Assembly: GCF_007954365.1 (NCBI RefSeq)
Contig: NZ_VOLO01000002.1
Span: forward strand, 186,001-250,000
Reading direction: 5' to 3'
DNA: 64,000 nucleotides
DNA from: Frigoribacterium sp. ACAM 257
GTDB taxonomy: Bacteria; Actinomycetota; Actinomycetes; Actinomycetales; Microbacteriaceae
Below are positions 49,001 through 54,384 of the stretch, piece after piece. A program made the translations under genes and the position numbers. The first letter of the stretch is position 1. Each line of letters opens with the position of its first letter. The notes under the pieces are model-generated. The model was not told the origin of the DNA and ran no database searches. It was given only the letters and a program-made list of their open reading frames with translations.

Positions 49001-49122
49001 CCTGGACCGGCAGCGGTCTCGCCGGTCTCGTCGGCCTCCCCCTCGGCGGCCTGTTGCTGCTGCTCGGCGCACTCGTGATGAGATGGGGACAGCGCCGCCC
49101 ACCTCGAAAGGAACGCCCATGA
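31093..49122 (+). CDS. Giant cell-wall-anchored repeat protein (6009 residues, about 46 DUF7507/DUF11-like repeats)
   Basis: One uninterrupted frame encodes 6009 residues. A signal peptide (about 1-42, basic then hydrophobic, ending VEQAEA) leads to an N-terminal globular domain (about 43-405) with four cysteines. One divergent repeat with two cysteines follows (about 406-512), then about 46 repeats of roughly 118 residues that appear cysteine-free. Each repeat carries RNTGNVTLTGV, WPGTAGTLAPGQ and LTQADVDAGSV-like segments. A Pro-rich spacer (DPQPPV units), the sortase motif LAWTG, a hydrophobic helix and RRPPRKERP end the protein. It is probably a long fibrillar adhesin or stalk fixed to the wall. 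GTG 31093 has AGGGG upstream. The stop overlaps the next gene. Confidence 0.92.
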   Translation: MQEPGRRARRDGRRRRPFVRALAGVLAVAVAVVGLSLTPVEQAEAAVVQWGTNSGTAPNYQATVNGDFVMAGNGVLACQTLNISGAGTCADLHSTSTNTQNVNDNFAMVATNTVSGFTTNSSSAQVTIPAGASVAKAFLSWSANTGSYNVSQTACTAPSTARGTTTLPGGAANGYLTRAAQLRVGSGTAAPTSVAPASVLVDQPVASQPQYYSASADVTSAFAGAATGSPLTVSAGNIWAPTGAGCYAGWSLTVVYDYGSYVAGNSASVPKRVIFYEGHVRQASTDTPLTVAFAGFTAVGAGTRAGFTLFEGDRNITGDTVEYSRASSSTYTQLPNANGATGNYGVGQALGSTRYTQTGTPFTNQSVDVTTNSLTAVQSGDTRIDLRVSTSGDSYLLRNAVLSVPTAGLQVDKSADGTADVQSRLAGEPASFTIRLTNSGAGTLQSISVSDDQADCSRTLTGLTLAPQESYTYTCTANGGSSQQYVSTATATARTVNGAFLAEDSDSTTVQVTALALAKTSALAAGATGRAGDTLTYTFTATNTGQSTLTGVAVTDPLPGLSAVSYAWPGTAGTLTGGQAVVATATYVLRQADVDAGSVVNTATLVGTDPDGGQQPRASAARTTPLAPAPGLAVTKTGALAAGAAGVVGDRVTWSISFTNSGNVTLTGVALTDSLAGLSTPVVTWPGTAGTLAPGQTATATATSALTQAQVDAGSVRNTASVTGRTPTGATTTATSAEAVVATVAAAPSLVTTKSAVVGGTGGVGSTVTYSFAARNSGNVTLSGVSIADPLPRLSALAPTWPGTPGALAPGQTVTATATYTLTQADVDAGSVRNTATATGTAPSGAAVSAASAQVVTPTAAAAPAVTLAKSGALATGATGVAGDTVTYSFTLRNTGNVTLTGASVADPLPGLSALTYGTWPSGTVGTLAPSQQVTATATYTLRQSDVDAGAVANAATGTAAPPTGAAVSQTRSATVPITPTGALVVTKTGTASGGAGVGSTVTYDFTVRNSGNVTLTQVSLADARAGVSAPTVTWPGTAGTLAPGQTATARATYTITQADVDAGRVPNTATATGRTPQGATVTGTSPQSVVTTAPAAPAVTLGKAGAVQGGAAGGAGDVVRYTFTLRNSGNVTVTGLGVSDPLPGLSALQYAWPATAGTLAPGQTATATASYTLTQADVNAGSVRNTATASGRYGTAPVTATSGEVTTPTAAAQPSVAVTKSGALTNGQAAAAGSTITWSFTLRNTGTVTLTSAGVADSLPGISAVSWGTWPSGTAGTLQPGQTVTGTATSPVSQQDVDAGSVANTATGSGTAPSGAVVRSVAPATVALAAVPGISLGKSGAVTSGTGAVGDTITYTFSARNTGGTTLTGVAVADPAPGLSALAYGTWPGGTAGTLAPGQAVAATATHVVTQADLDAGVVRNTATVSARTPTGDAVAATSPQAVVATAAAAPALVTTKTASNGGGGVGSVVSYAFSARNSGNVTLTGVVVTDPLAGLSALTYSWPGTAGTLRPGQTVTATATYTVTQADVDRGAVPNRSTASGTSPSGAPVSVQSATVTTATVASSPALALTKSGVLSGPPAAGSTITYSFGLRNTGNVTLTGATVADPMPGLSPLVVTWPGTPGVLGPDQRATATATRTVTQADVDAGAVANTASASAAPPTGGRVSSSASATVPLPASGALAVEKTGVVTSGSGVAGDVVRFDFVVRNTGAVTVSGIVLADALPGVSTPTITWPGAARTLAPGQQATATASYVVRQSDVDSGSVRNTASVQGTTPAGTTVSAASLPAVVPTAAAAPALDVQKSATSPGDRKVGDVVTYAVSVRNSGNQTVTGVTIVDSLPGLSAPSVTWPGQAGVLAPGQQALATATYVVRQADVDAGQVVNEASASGQAPGGVAVVDSSGQVVTSTQAAAPSLAVTKAGAFASGSSGRAGDVVDFTVTLRNTGNQTLTGVTATDSLPGLGSLTYGTWPSGTAGTLAPGQAVTAMASYTSRQSDLDAGAIANTAEGRGTAPGGVGVTASGSASVPTAQTPSLSLVEVATASGRAAVGDTATFTYTARNTGNQTLAGVVVAPGPGLSTPTVTWPGTPGTLAPGQTVTLVASRTITQADVDAGSVRDAGTATGTAGARTVTATASSSVATVASAPRVTTTKTASTGGAGAVGDVVTYSFRATNAGNVTLTGVTIADPLAGLSPVAATWPGTTGVLAPGQSVTAVATYTLGQADVDRGSVVNTATTTATAPGGTAVSSSSPVVTTPTVASAPELELEKTGVLASGSTPRAGDGVDYAFRLVNSGNVTLTGVGVADALPGLGAITVTTWPSGTAGTLRPGDAVVGTASYALRQADVDAGALANTAVATATPPVGAAVTTRDSSTLPLASAGAVSLTKTATVSGAGGVGDTVTLDYVVTNTSAVTLAGVGVADPLPGLGTVTYGPFPGGTPGVLAPDATVTARATYTIRQSDVDAGVVASTATATGRTPQGVVVSAEAGTRTLTIAAAPGLSTTKSVTPAAGARLGDTVRYSVTASNTGNVTLTGVVLADPLPGLSTLTPGAWPDGVAGRLLPGQSVSATANYTIRQADVDRGSVTNTATATGTTPAGALVSAPSAALTSPTAVAAPSLAITQTGSLAAGAAGRAGDVVTWSSTVRNSGDQTVTGITVALDQPGTSAPVVRWPGAVGVLAPGQTVTATATYTLTQADVDAGSVSDLATTRGTSPAGTAVEASAPATVPIGSDARITLEKIGRFVAGEPGDLGDLQYVFTVRNTGNVTLRGVALVDALAGVSVSGWVWPESAPPGVLAPGAVATAVGDYAVTQADVNRGSVTNTATVRATSPTGRLVEGDASVTVSTGPQRADLITTKSASILGGGGGAVGQRIVYTFTAENAGNVTLTGVEVVDPMPGLGAIEHEWGGTPGVLDPGDVVEATATYTITQADIDRGSVVNTATAQGSPPTGDAIASAPVTVETPTARRAAAVSVDKTAALAGEPAAGSVVTYSFTVTNSGNTTLYAPTVADALPGLSPIDVGALPAVLRPALLDPATGDVVRPADSAPVTATYALTQDDVDAGAVANSASATAASRPTPDAPVDQSVVVTSSDAATVPLAAAPGLTLDKRAALPSGVAAARVGDVVTYSFTAVNTGTVTLDGVAITDPLAGLSALTTTWPGDPGVLAPRGTATATATYTVTQADVDAGAVRNQASVVGATPAGDDLLVLSPQTTVPTVAAAPQLTTSVASTVGGPGQVGDVVEYVVTVTNAGNVTVEGVALDAEITGGGALTPPAYGTFPSGTVGTLAPGQSVTVRTSHVLTQADLDAGRVELAAVSTGTAAVSGAAVTSAPAVRTDDTVVAAPSVAVTDEGALASGATGVAGDVVTWRYSVTNTGNVTLTDLRLADELPVDGLDVTWPGATGQLAPGQSATATSTHRLTQDEVDGGGVTSRATASGRSPAGATVTATATDSVEVLARGALAIVKTGALADGAEGGVGDTVVYRLEITNTGNVTLDRGVLVDPLPGLGTPTITWPVPERPGYVPVGATVVGVAEYPLTQADVDRGYIDNTAAVRATTPAGTAVDAPSNTVRVATALPAPELTTTKTASTADGDAPGVGDVVTYRITTRNTGTVTLTDVALSDSLPGLSPVVTDAWPGSTGVLAPGDEISGTATYTVGLPDVDAGSVVNTAGATGVAPGGAGVESAPVVVTTPTEEASPKVAVRNGATPLPGYRGVAGDQVQLTYTLVNDGNVTLSSVAFVDALAAASSPAYLFPNADGTTVRPGQAVTATAVYVLTQADVDAGSVTSLVTGSATSPRGVVLSGTAPATLSIAPSPGLFIDKLTVERGKAFALGESIDYTITVTNTGTVTLSGVLIYDALDGLSRPVVTWPGQERVLAPGESARATASYVVRQSDVDRGTVTNLASASAQTPTGASVPTVSDEVVNRTVAAAPEVTTTSTATVGGTGAGMVGDTVTFSVLVRNTGNVTLAGVTTSTPLPGLSAPATTWPGDEGVLAPGQAVETRATYVLTQADVDRGSVALAATGSGTAPGGRVVEAPAPLLTVPTEAAAPAALVTDSGSLAPGATGLAGDDLVFTYTLANTGNTTLTAVGFTDRTPGVGAPAYAWPGAEGVLAPGQTVTATARYTLTQADVDAGSVTSLVVGRSTDPAGVERTASAPATVTVAPAPALTVLKSATIVSGTGGAGDVVRYRLDITNTGSVTLTDGRLLDPLPGLGTPRITWPDPERPGRVGVGETVVGVADYALTQADVDLGHIDNQASVSAVTPQGVEVRAESNTVRVTTVEPSPSLTVTQTGAVRADGGAGDTVDWVVVLRNTGNVTLEGVVPAGTLGDLSAYVVDWPGTPGVLAPGAVATARASSPVEQSDVDAGSVTNVAAASGTSARDGAAVVSADAPTTVATLAAAPGLSVTKTAALADGARGVAGDTVSFSYTATNTGTVTLSGVQLADAQPGSTPPVVAWPGTPGVLAPGQSATATAAYTLTQSDVDSGEQSSTVTATGRTPAAATVEATATDGVVLADGASMVVAKSGAARGAGGVGDVVDYSFSITNTGDVTLSLVDLVDQLGGVSDPQITWPGRPGTLAPGQVATATATYGVTQADVDRGSVGNTAVATGKPPVGDTISVSSPLTTTTVQPAAPGLSVSKTGAYRADGALRDTVDWSFVVTNTGNVTVTGIALVDDVPGVSTPAVRWPGADGVLAPGQQATATATSEIGQADLDRGSVLNVATATGSFAGDAVSATTGEVSAPTAAAAPAIAVTDSGALAAGSTGVAGDTVTWSYRVTNTGTVTLTGVAVDERVPGTTTPVVAWPGEPGVLAPGASATATTTAVLTQADVDAGAVSSAVDTTGADRAGTVVAARASATVPIAPLGVLVATQVGGVVAPGIGQVGDTVEYVVTVRNDGNVTLADVDVALSLAGLTADAIDWPAAPGVLEPGRSVQVRGTLTLTQADVDRGFVENTASTRGTAPGGAEVTADAGVVRVATVSAVPGITTTKSGSVAGAGAVGDLATFEIVVRNTGNVTLTGVSVADDLEGLSPLAYGTWPGAEGVLAPGQAVTATTTIVLDQGDVDAGGLVNTATATGTPPGGAAPVSDASDPAPVAAEAARPAVAVTDSGALAQGSTGVAGDTVVWTRTIRNTGTVTLTGAALTDTLPGIGEPVWVWPGEPGVLLPGQVATATSTSALLQADVDAGSVTSQVTGSALPPTGAAATATDVATVPIASAPGLTLVKEAALASAGQNGLGDMVDYTFTIGNTGNVTLTGVVLADALPGLGPVVVTWPGEQEGVLPPGTQATATARYAVQQEDVDRGAVQNSATATATAPDGRSSIAASTLVVVPTETSAPSIATEKSAVVAGPGAVGDVVTYTFEILNTGNVTLNLIALRDRLPGLSRPDIDFPTATGILAPGESALGEATYAISQADVDRGHVDNQATSVGSAPDGTVVTGVSNTVRTSTDPRAASVTTTQAARLASGDVGRVGDVVEYTFTVVADGARTLTGVRVDSTVVGLTDVVAVWPGQPGTLAPGQQLTVTARHVVTQADVDAGRVVNVVTGSGRDPAGALVADDSDEAVVELVAASRALDLQKTGTRSGSGAVGDSVEYLFVVENTGETTVRGVVVADPLPGLSAVTWGAWPAEAGVLAPGESATATATYVLTQADVDRGSVRNTATVSGTTPRGDDVADASGESVVPTAPRAASLEVSKQQALAAGAEGRPGDVVEYSYSVTNTGNVTLDGVVLRDPQARLSRLSYRWPGEPGVLLPGQTATATATYVLTQADVEAGVVASAVTASASTPADAVVVDRAADSVAIVAISELALSKTAQPRTAAQLGAVVDYRFEVTNTGTATLTGVVVEDDLVGLTSPVYRWPGAPGVLAPGEAVVATASYVVGEADAEAGAVANTATARASGAEGASVQATDAATVAVAPVTDPQPPVDPQPPVDPQPPVDPQPPVGPVSPADPAQPVVPGGPSVLVPVFSPVATGVLAWTGSGLAGLVGLPLGGLLLLLGALVMRWGQRRPPRKERP

Positions 49123-49568
49123 CCTCCACCCGGTGGACGACGACCCTCGCGGTCGGTGCCCTGGCACTGGCCCTGACCGGCTGCACCTCGCAGGACGCGG
49201 AGCCGACGCCGACGCCGACGCCCACGGCCGAGGCGACCGAGCAGGCCTCGGCGGGCATCACCGACGTCCAGGACGTCCCCGGCTCCGGTGAGGGCTTCGC
49301 GGGAGCCCTCAGCGACCTCACGATCGCCACCTGCGAGCGGGGCGACGGCGGCTGGACCGTCGACGGCACCGTGCAGAACCCCACCGACGGCGCCGCCTCG
49401 TACCGGCTCTACATGTCGCTGCTCACCGGAGGGTCGGACACCCGCGCCCTGCAGCAGGTCGACGTCGGCCCCGTCGCGGCCGGCGAGGGCGCCGACTGGT
49501 CGATGACGATCCCCGTCGAGGAGGACGGCCTCACCTGCGTGCCGCGCGTGGAGCGGTACGCCGCGTAG
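49119..49568 (+). CDS. Small lipoprotein coupled to the giant surface protein
   Basis: The protein has 149 residues. A signal peptide ends in LALTGC (Cys22), followed by a Thr/Pro spacer (TPTPTPT) and a compact domain with two cysteines (ATCERG and LTCVPR) that may pair. I recognise no family; the fold reads like small beta-sandwich proteins of the FxLYD kind (RLYMSLLTGG, WTVDGTVQN). The ATG overlaps the stop of the giant gene (ATGA), so translation is coupled, and AAAGGA lies 7-12 bases upstream. A partner role in export or display of the giant protein is plausible but unproven. Confidence 0.85.
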   Translation: MTSTRWTTTLAVGALALALTGCTSQDAEPTPTPTPTAEATEQASAGITDVQDVPGSGEGFAGALSDLTIATCERGDGGWTVDGTVQNPTDGAASYRLYMSLLTGGSDTRALQQVDVGPVAAGEGADWSMTIPVEEDGLTCVPRVERYAA

Positions 49569-49603
49569 GGCACAGCGGGCCACCTCGTCAACGAAGATCC
49601 CGA

Positions 49604-50120
49604 GTGCGATTCGGGACCGATGGTCACGGCCGGGACGAGACGGAGTACCCGGCTGAAGCAGTTCGGGAGTTGCTGGCCAATGCGCTGGTGCACAGGGACC
49701 TCGCGCCGCATGCTCAGAACCAGGCCATCACGCTCAAGGTCGACGGCGACAGGTCGGTGATCAGCAACCCGGGTGGTCTGTGGGGATTGTCCGTCGACCA
49801 ACTGGGAAAGAGGGACGTCACGTCGTCCCGGAACGACTACGTGTCGAGGGCCTTGCGGGCGACTCGGCCTCCGGCCCGAGCAGGTCGGGGATGGACGACT
49901 CGGAGGACGATGGCCGGGCTCCGGTCCGGCGAACGAGACGCGACGCCAACGCCGCGCGCATCGTCGCGACGCCAACGCCGCGCGCATCGTCGCGACGCTG
50001 GACGACGGCGGGAACACGGTCGCGGAGATCATGACCGACCTCGATCTGACCCGACGGTAGGTCGAGTACGCCTTGGGGCTCCTCCGGACTCGAGAGCAGG
50101 TACCCCAGATCGGCGGACGG
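49604..50120 (+). pseudogene. Decayed HATPase_c_4 (RecG C-terminal-like) gene
   Basis: The frame from about 49643 reads EYPAEAVRELLANALVHRD, then DRSVISNPGGL, the core of the PF13749-type ATP-binding domain found in AlbA_2/HATPase regulators. The N-terminal part is absent. Downstream the reading shifts frame. A winged-helix-like tail (ATLDDGGNTVAEIMTDLDL in part) appears after a 26-bp tandem duplication and is broken by TAG at 50058, followed in frame by VEYALGLLRTREQ. The gene is therefore truncated, frameshifted and interrupted. Confidence 0.75.
49940..49991 (+). repeat. 26-bp tandem duplication inside the pseudogene
   Basis: Two exact 26-bp copies (49940-49965 and 49966-49991) begin GCGACGCCAACGCC. 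As 26 is not a multiple of three, the duplication shifts the frame. Confidence 0.9.
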
Positions 50121-50254
50121 GGAGCGCGTCAGGCTCGGCACGAACGGTCCTGACGTTCTCGGGCTCAGCCCCAGCCTTGCTCGGCTCCATCTCGCTTGCA
50201 GCCGGGCGATGTGCAGGGCCGGGGCTCACGTCTCGGAACTCCCCGTCTCGGGGC

Positions 50255-51043
50255 TCAGGCGTCGGAGCGGCCCAGGCGAGCAGCGGCAGCGGCAGCGGCG
50301 AGTGCCATCCAGACGCAGACGGTGGCCACCTGCACCCACGCGCCGGCGCCGAACGACGTCTGGAGGACCAGCCCCGGCCCGGCCTCGGACAGGAGGTAGT
50401 CGGACAGGAACACGTCGCCGACGCGCACGCCGCCGGTCATCGCGGGGAGCAGCAGGACGAGCGCCATGACGGAGGCCGTCGTGAGGGCGACCCCGCGCAG
50501 GACGGTGCCGAGCAGCAGGCAGAAGACGGCGACGACTGCGACGTAGATCGCGGCGGCGCCCACGGCGCGCACGACGGTGCCGACCTCGATCCAGCCGCCG
50601 GGGTGCATCGCCGAGGTGGCGGACAGGCCGGCCACCGAGCCGACGACCGACAGGACGGCGCCCAGCAGTGCCGACACGGCCGCCTTGGCCAGCAGCGCGA
50701 GACCGCGACGGGGGGCGACGGTCAGGGTGGTGCGGATGCTGCCGGTGGCGTACTCCGACGTCATCCCCAGGGCCGTCAGGAGGCCGATCACGAGGGCGGA
50801 CAGGGTGGCGGAGCCGAGGACCGCCGTGGTGGTCGAGGCCTCGGCGCTCGAGGCGAACGCCCCGGCGCCGACGGCCCCGGCGCCGACGGTGGCGAGCGCG
50901 AGCCACCGCATCGAGGTCAGGGACGCGATCTTCAGCCACTCCGACCGCGCGAGGCTCGTGAAGTCCTGGCGAGGCGCGGTCGACGTGCGGGCGTCGCGGG
51001 CCGCGACGGGCGCCGAGGACGGGGTGGGCAGGTGCTCGTTCAT
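50255..51043 (-). CDS. ABC-2 type transporter permease
   Basis: The protein has 262 residues and six hydrophobic segments, with SEWLKIASLTSMRW before the first helix and MTSEYATGSIRTTLTVAPRR between helices 2 and 3, both typical of ABC-2 permeases. The 40-residue N-terminus is polar. It overlaps the ATPase gene by 4 bases and should form an exporter with it. Substrate unknown. Confidence 0.88.
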   Translation of the reverse strand: MNEHLPTPSSAPVAARDARTSTAPRQDFTSLARSEWLKIASLTSMRWLALATVGAGAVGAGAFASSAEASTTTAVLGSATLSALVIGLLTALGMTSEYATGSIRTTLTVAPRRGLALLAKAAVSALLGAVLSVVGSVAGLSATSAMHPGGWIEVGTVVRAVGAAAIYVAVVAVFCLLLGTVLRGVALTTASVMALVLLLPAMTGGVRVGDVFLSDYLLSEAGPGLVLQTSFGAGAWVQVATVCVWMALAAAAAAARLGRSDA

Positions 51044-51978
51044 CGTGTGGCCTCCGGGGAGTCGGTGTCGGTGACCGCATCAGCTCGGTACTCGACCGAG
51101 CCGCTGGTGAGGTCGAAGAAGGCGTCCTCGAGGGATGCCTGTACCGGGGCGATCTCGTAGAGCAGCACACCGGCGGGGCCGGCCGCGTGGGCGATCTGCT
51201 CCGCGGTGAGGCCGGTCACCTCGACGGTGTCGGCCGAGGTGCGGACGAGGCTCGCGCCCAGCTGGGCCACCAGGGTGCCGAGGCGGTCGGGCGAGTCGGT
51301 GCGGACGCGGATCACGCCGCCGCCGGCTCGCGCCAGCAGCTCGGCCGTCGAGGCGTCGGCGATCACTCGCCCTCGTCCGAGCACGACGAGGCGGTCGGCC
51401 GTCTGGGCCATCTCGCTCATCAGGTGACTCGAGAGGAGCACGGCCCGGCCCTCGGCGGCCAGCTGACGACACAGCTGTCGCACCCAGATGACCCCCTCCG
51501 GGTCGAGGCCGTTGACCGGCTCGTCGAGCACGAGCGTCCCGGGGTCGCCGAGCAGGGCCGTGGCGATGCCGAGCCGCTGCTTCATGCCGAGCGAGAACGT
51601 GCCGACCTTCTTGCGGGCGACGCTCTCGAGCCCGGTCAGGCTCAGCACCTCGTCGACACGACGGTCGCCGATCGCGTTGGTGCTGGCGACGACCCGGAGG
51701 TGATCGCGGGCACGCCGGCCGGGATGGACCGCTCCGGCGTCGAGGAGCACGCCGACCTCGGCCATCGGGGCGGGGCTGTCGACGTAGCGGCGACCGTTCA
51801 CGGTGACGGTTCCCGACGTGGGGCGGTCGAGGCCGACGATCATCCGCATCGTGGTCGACTTGCCGGCGCCGTTCGGCCCGAGGAACCCGGTCACCGTGCC
51901 CGGCTGCACGGAGAAGCACACGCCGTCGACGACGGTCTTCGCGCCGTAGCGCTTGCTGAGGTCCTTCGCTTCGATCAT
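51040..51978 (-). CDS. ABC transporter ATP-binding protein (ABC-2 exporter)
   Basis: The protein has 312 residues. Walker A is GPNGAGKST, the signature is FSLGMKQRLG, Walker B is TLVLDEPVNGLDP and the H-loop lies in LLSSHLMSEMAQ. A C-terminal regulatory extension (about residues 220-312) follows. It resembles exporters of the bacitracin/daunorubicin resistance kind. It is the first gene of a two-gene unit with the permease. Confidence 0.93.
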   Translation of the reverse strand: MIEAKDLSKRYGAKTVVDGVCFSVQPGTVTGFLGPNGAGKSTTMRMIVGLDRPTSGTVTVNGRRYVDSPAPMAEVGVLLDAGAVHPGRRARDHLRVVASTNAIGDRRVDEVLSLTGLESVARKKVGTFSLGMKQRLGIATALLGDPGTLVLDEPVNGLDPEGVIWVRQLCRQLAAEGRAVLLSSHLMSEMAQTADRLVVLGRGRVIADASTAELLARAGGGVIRVRTDSPDRLGTLVAQLGASLVRTSADTVEVTGLTAEQIAHAAGPAGVLLYEIAPVQASLEDAFFDLTSGSVEYRADAVTDTDSPEATR

Positions 51979-52124
51979 GGTGTCGACGCTAGGGAAGACG
52001 ACTCGTCACGCCATCCGCCGTCGGTATCCGTCCTGTGGTACTCCAGTACCGTGTTCTTCCGCCCGCCCGCCCTCTCGGCCGCCCGTCCGTCCGTCTGCCC
52101 ACCCGCACGACCGGCCGCCGTCCG

Positions 52125-53387
52125 TCAGCGCCAGCTGCCGAGCAGCGCCAGCACCAGCCCGCCCGCGGCCGCGACGAGCACGACGGCCCACGGCGGCGTC
52201 CGCCATGCGGTCAGCAGCACGAAGCAGACCAGCGCCAGGCAGAAGGCCCCGGTCGACGTGATCGCCGTCGTCGCGACCGGGTCCCAGAGGGCCGCCGCGA
52301 GCAGCCCGACGACGGCTGCGCCCGCACCGCGCACCACGCCGTGCAGCCACGCTCGCTCGTGCAGCGCCGCCCAGAACGGCAGCACGCCGACGAGGAGGAG
52401 CAGGCCGGGAGCGAAGATCGCCAGCGTCGCGAGCAGTGCGCCGAGCGGGCCCCCGGGGCCGAGCGTCGTGACGGCGCCGAGGTACGTGGCGAAGGTGAAG
52501 AGGGGTCCGGGCACCGCCTGGGCAGCTGCGTACCCCGTGAGGAACGCCTCCTCGGTGACCCAGCCGGGGTCGACGAGACCCGCCTGCAGCAAGGGCAGCA
52601 CCACGTGGCCGCCGCCGAGCACGAGGGCGCCCGAGCGGTAGAGGACGTCGACGAGGGCGAGCGCCTCCGAGCCGGTCGCCCCGGCGAGCAGCGGCAGGCC
52701 GACGAGCAGCGCCGCGAAGAGGACGAGGCAGGCGACGGCAGCGCGGCGGGGGACGGCGGCTGCCCACGCGGTGGAGGCAGTCGACGCAGGTGCCGTCGCC
52801 CCGGCCCCGTGTCGGCACAGCCACAGCCCGGCGAGCACCCCGAGGGCGACGGCCGCGAGCTGCCCTGGCCACCCCGGCAGCGCGAGGGCGAGCACGGCGG
52901 CGACCACCGCGACGGAGGCGCGGGTCCGGTCGGGCGCGAGCGTCCGGGCCATCCCCGTCACGGCGTGCGCCACGATCGCCACGGCCCCGATCGTCAGGCC
53001 CGAGAGGACCGCTCCGCCCACCGGCCCGTCGACCAGGCTCACGCCCGAGGCGACCGCGAGCATCAGCAGCGCCGACGGCAGCGTGAACGCGACGAAGGCG
53101 GCGAGGGCCCCGAGCGCGCCGCCGCGCAGCAGCCCCAGGCCGAGGCCGACCTGGCTCGAGGCCGGGCCGGGCAGGAACTGCCCCAGCACGACGAGGTCGC
53201 CGTAGTCGGCGTCGTCGAGCCACCGACGTCGCTCGACGAGCTCGGCCCTGAAGTACCCGAGGTGCGCGACGGGGCCGCCGAACGACGTGACGCCGAGCAC
53301 GGCGAACGCGCGCAGCACCTCGGCCGGGGTGCCGGGCCGAGGGGGCGCCTCCTGCGGGCCGTCGTCGGTGGTGTCCATCGCCTCCAT
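52125..53387 (-). CDS. chrA: Chromate transporter ChrA, two-domain form
   Basis: The protein has 420 residues built from two related halves of about six helices. The N-half signature reads TSFGGPVAHLGYFR and then GQFLPGPASSQVGLGLG; the C-half begins LVLGGGHVVLPLL and continues AAQAVPGPLFTFATYLGA. ChrA exports chromate. Two in-frame ATG codons lie at 53387 and 53378. No ChrB regulator is visible nearby. Confidence 0.92.
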   Translation of the reverse strand: MEAMDTTDDGPQEAPPRPGTPAEVLRAFAVLGVTSFGGPVAHLGYFRAELVERRRWLDDADYGDLVVLGQFLPGPASSQVGLGLGLLRGGALGALAAFVAFTLPSALLMLAVASGVSLVDGPVGGAVLSGLTIGAVAIVAHAVTGMARTLAPDRTRASVAVVAAVLALALPGWPGQLAAVALGVLAGLWLCRHGAGATAPASTASTAWAAAVPRRAAVACLVLFAALLVGLPLLAGATGSEALALVDVLYRSGALVLGGGHVVLPLLQAGLVDPGWVTEEAFLTGYAAAQAVPGPLFTFATYLGAVTTLGPGGPLGALLATLAIFAPGLLLLVGVLPFWAALHERAWLHGVVRGAGAAVVGLLAAALWDPVATTAITSTGAFCLALVCFVLLTAWRTPPWAVVLVAAAGGLVLALLGSWR

Positions 53388-53717
53388 CGTGGCGGCTGGC
53401 GACCGGCCACGTCACGGGAGGAGGTGGACGTGCGGTGACGAGGAGGTGGCGGGGCCGGGGGTCGGCCGGGTCGAGCGTGAAGAGGCGCGCCGGGGTCGCA
53501 AGGGGACGCCCGGCACTCGAGGTGCCGGACGTCCGCGCGAGGTTCGGCCCTTCGGGAGGGGCCGCCCGCGCCCCCGATCACGACTCTGTGGGCACGAGGG
53601 CGCAAGTCCGGCGAGCGTGTTCCGTCGGGGCAGGCTCCCCGACACGCTGAAGGTAGCTCACCTTCGTCCCGGCCCCTAGGAGATCCGCGACATCCGCGTC
53701 GTGGAAGACTCGGGGAC
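53388..53717. other. Gene-free stretch between chrA and the histidine phosphatase gene
   Basis: No coding signal is seen. It holds an imperfect hairpin at about 53615-53648 (GTCGGGG-CAGGCT-CCCCGAC core with a bulged extension) and presumably divergent promoters for chrA and the phosphatase gene. Confidence 0.4.
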
Positions 53718-54380
53718 GTGCGCATCCTCCTCGTCAGACACGGCCAGAGCACCGCCAACGCCGCAGGTGCCGTCTCCAGCGCGGCTCCCGGGCCCGACCT
53801 CACCGACCTCGGCCGCGAGCAGGCCGAGGCGCTCGCCGAGCAGCTCGGCATCGGCCGCGTCGACGCCGTCTACGCGTCCACGCTGGTGCGGGCCCAGCAG
53901 ACCGCGGCCCCGTTGGCCGCTCGTCTCGGCCTCGACATCATCGTGCGCGACGGCCTGCACGAGATCGAGGCCGGCGACCTCGAGGACCGTACCGACGAGG
54001 AGGCGCTCCGCGGCTACGTCCTGCCGTTGGTCGCCTGGGCAGGGGGAGACCTCACGGCCTCGGCCCCGGGCGCCCCGGACGGCCACGCGTTCTTCGAGCG
54101 GTTCGACGCCGCGATCGGCGCGATCGTCGACCTGCACGACGCCGCCGACGACGCCTCCGTGGTCGTCGTCGGCCACGGCGCGGCCACGCGCGTCTGGCTC
54201 GGCGGGCGGGCCCTGAACGTCGACCCCGAGTTCACGACGAGCACCGAGATGGAGAACACGGGCGTCATCGAGATCTCGGGCTCGCCCGCGACCGGCTGGA
54301 CGGTCGAGAGCTGGCAGGGTGCACCGGTCGGGGTGGCCGCCCCGAACGACCCCACGGGCGAGGCGCTCGACGAGGTCTGA
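53718..54380 (+). CDS. Histidine phosphatase family protein
   Basis: The protein has 220 residues. The phosphohistidine motif LVRHGQSTANAAG opens the protein, followed by VYASTLVRAQQTA, the acid region HEIEAGDLEDRT and the second His in VVVVGHGAATRVW. It belongs to the phosphoglycerate mutase-like branch; substrate unknown. The start is GTG 53718. Confidence 0.92.
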   Translation: MRILLVRHGQSTANAAGAVSSAAPGPDLTDLGREQAEALAEQLGIGRVDAVYASTLVRAQQTAAPLAARLGLDIIVRDGLHEIEAGDLEDRTDEEALRGYVLPLVAWAGGDLTASAPGAPDGHAFFERFDAAIGAIVDLHDAADDASVVVVGHGAATRVWLGGRALNVDPEFTTSTEMENTGVIEISGSPATGWTVESWQGAPVGVAAPNDPTGEALDEV

Positions 54381-54384
54381 CGGT

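Noticed and set aside
51953-53438. Several long plus-strand open frames across chrA and the ABC ATPase
   Set aside because: They are shadows of the minus-strand genes, which carry clear membrane and ATPase motifs.
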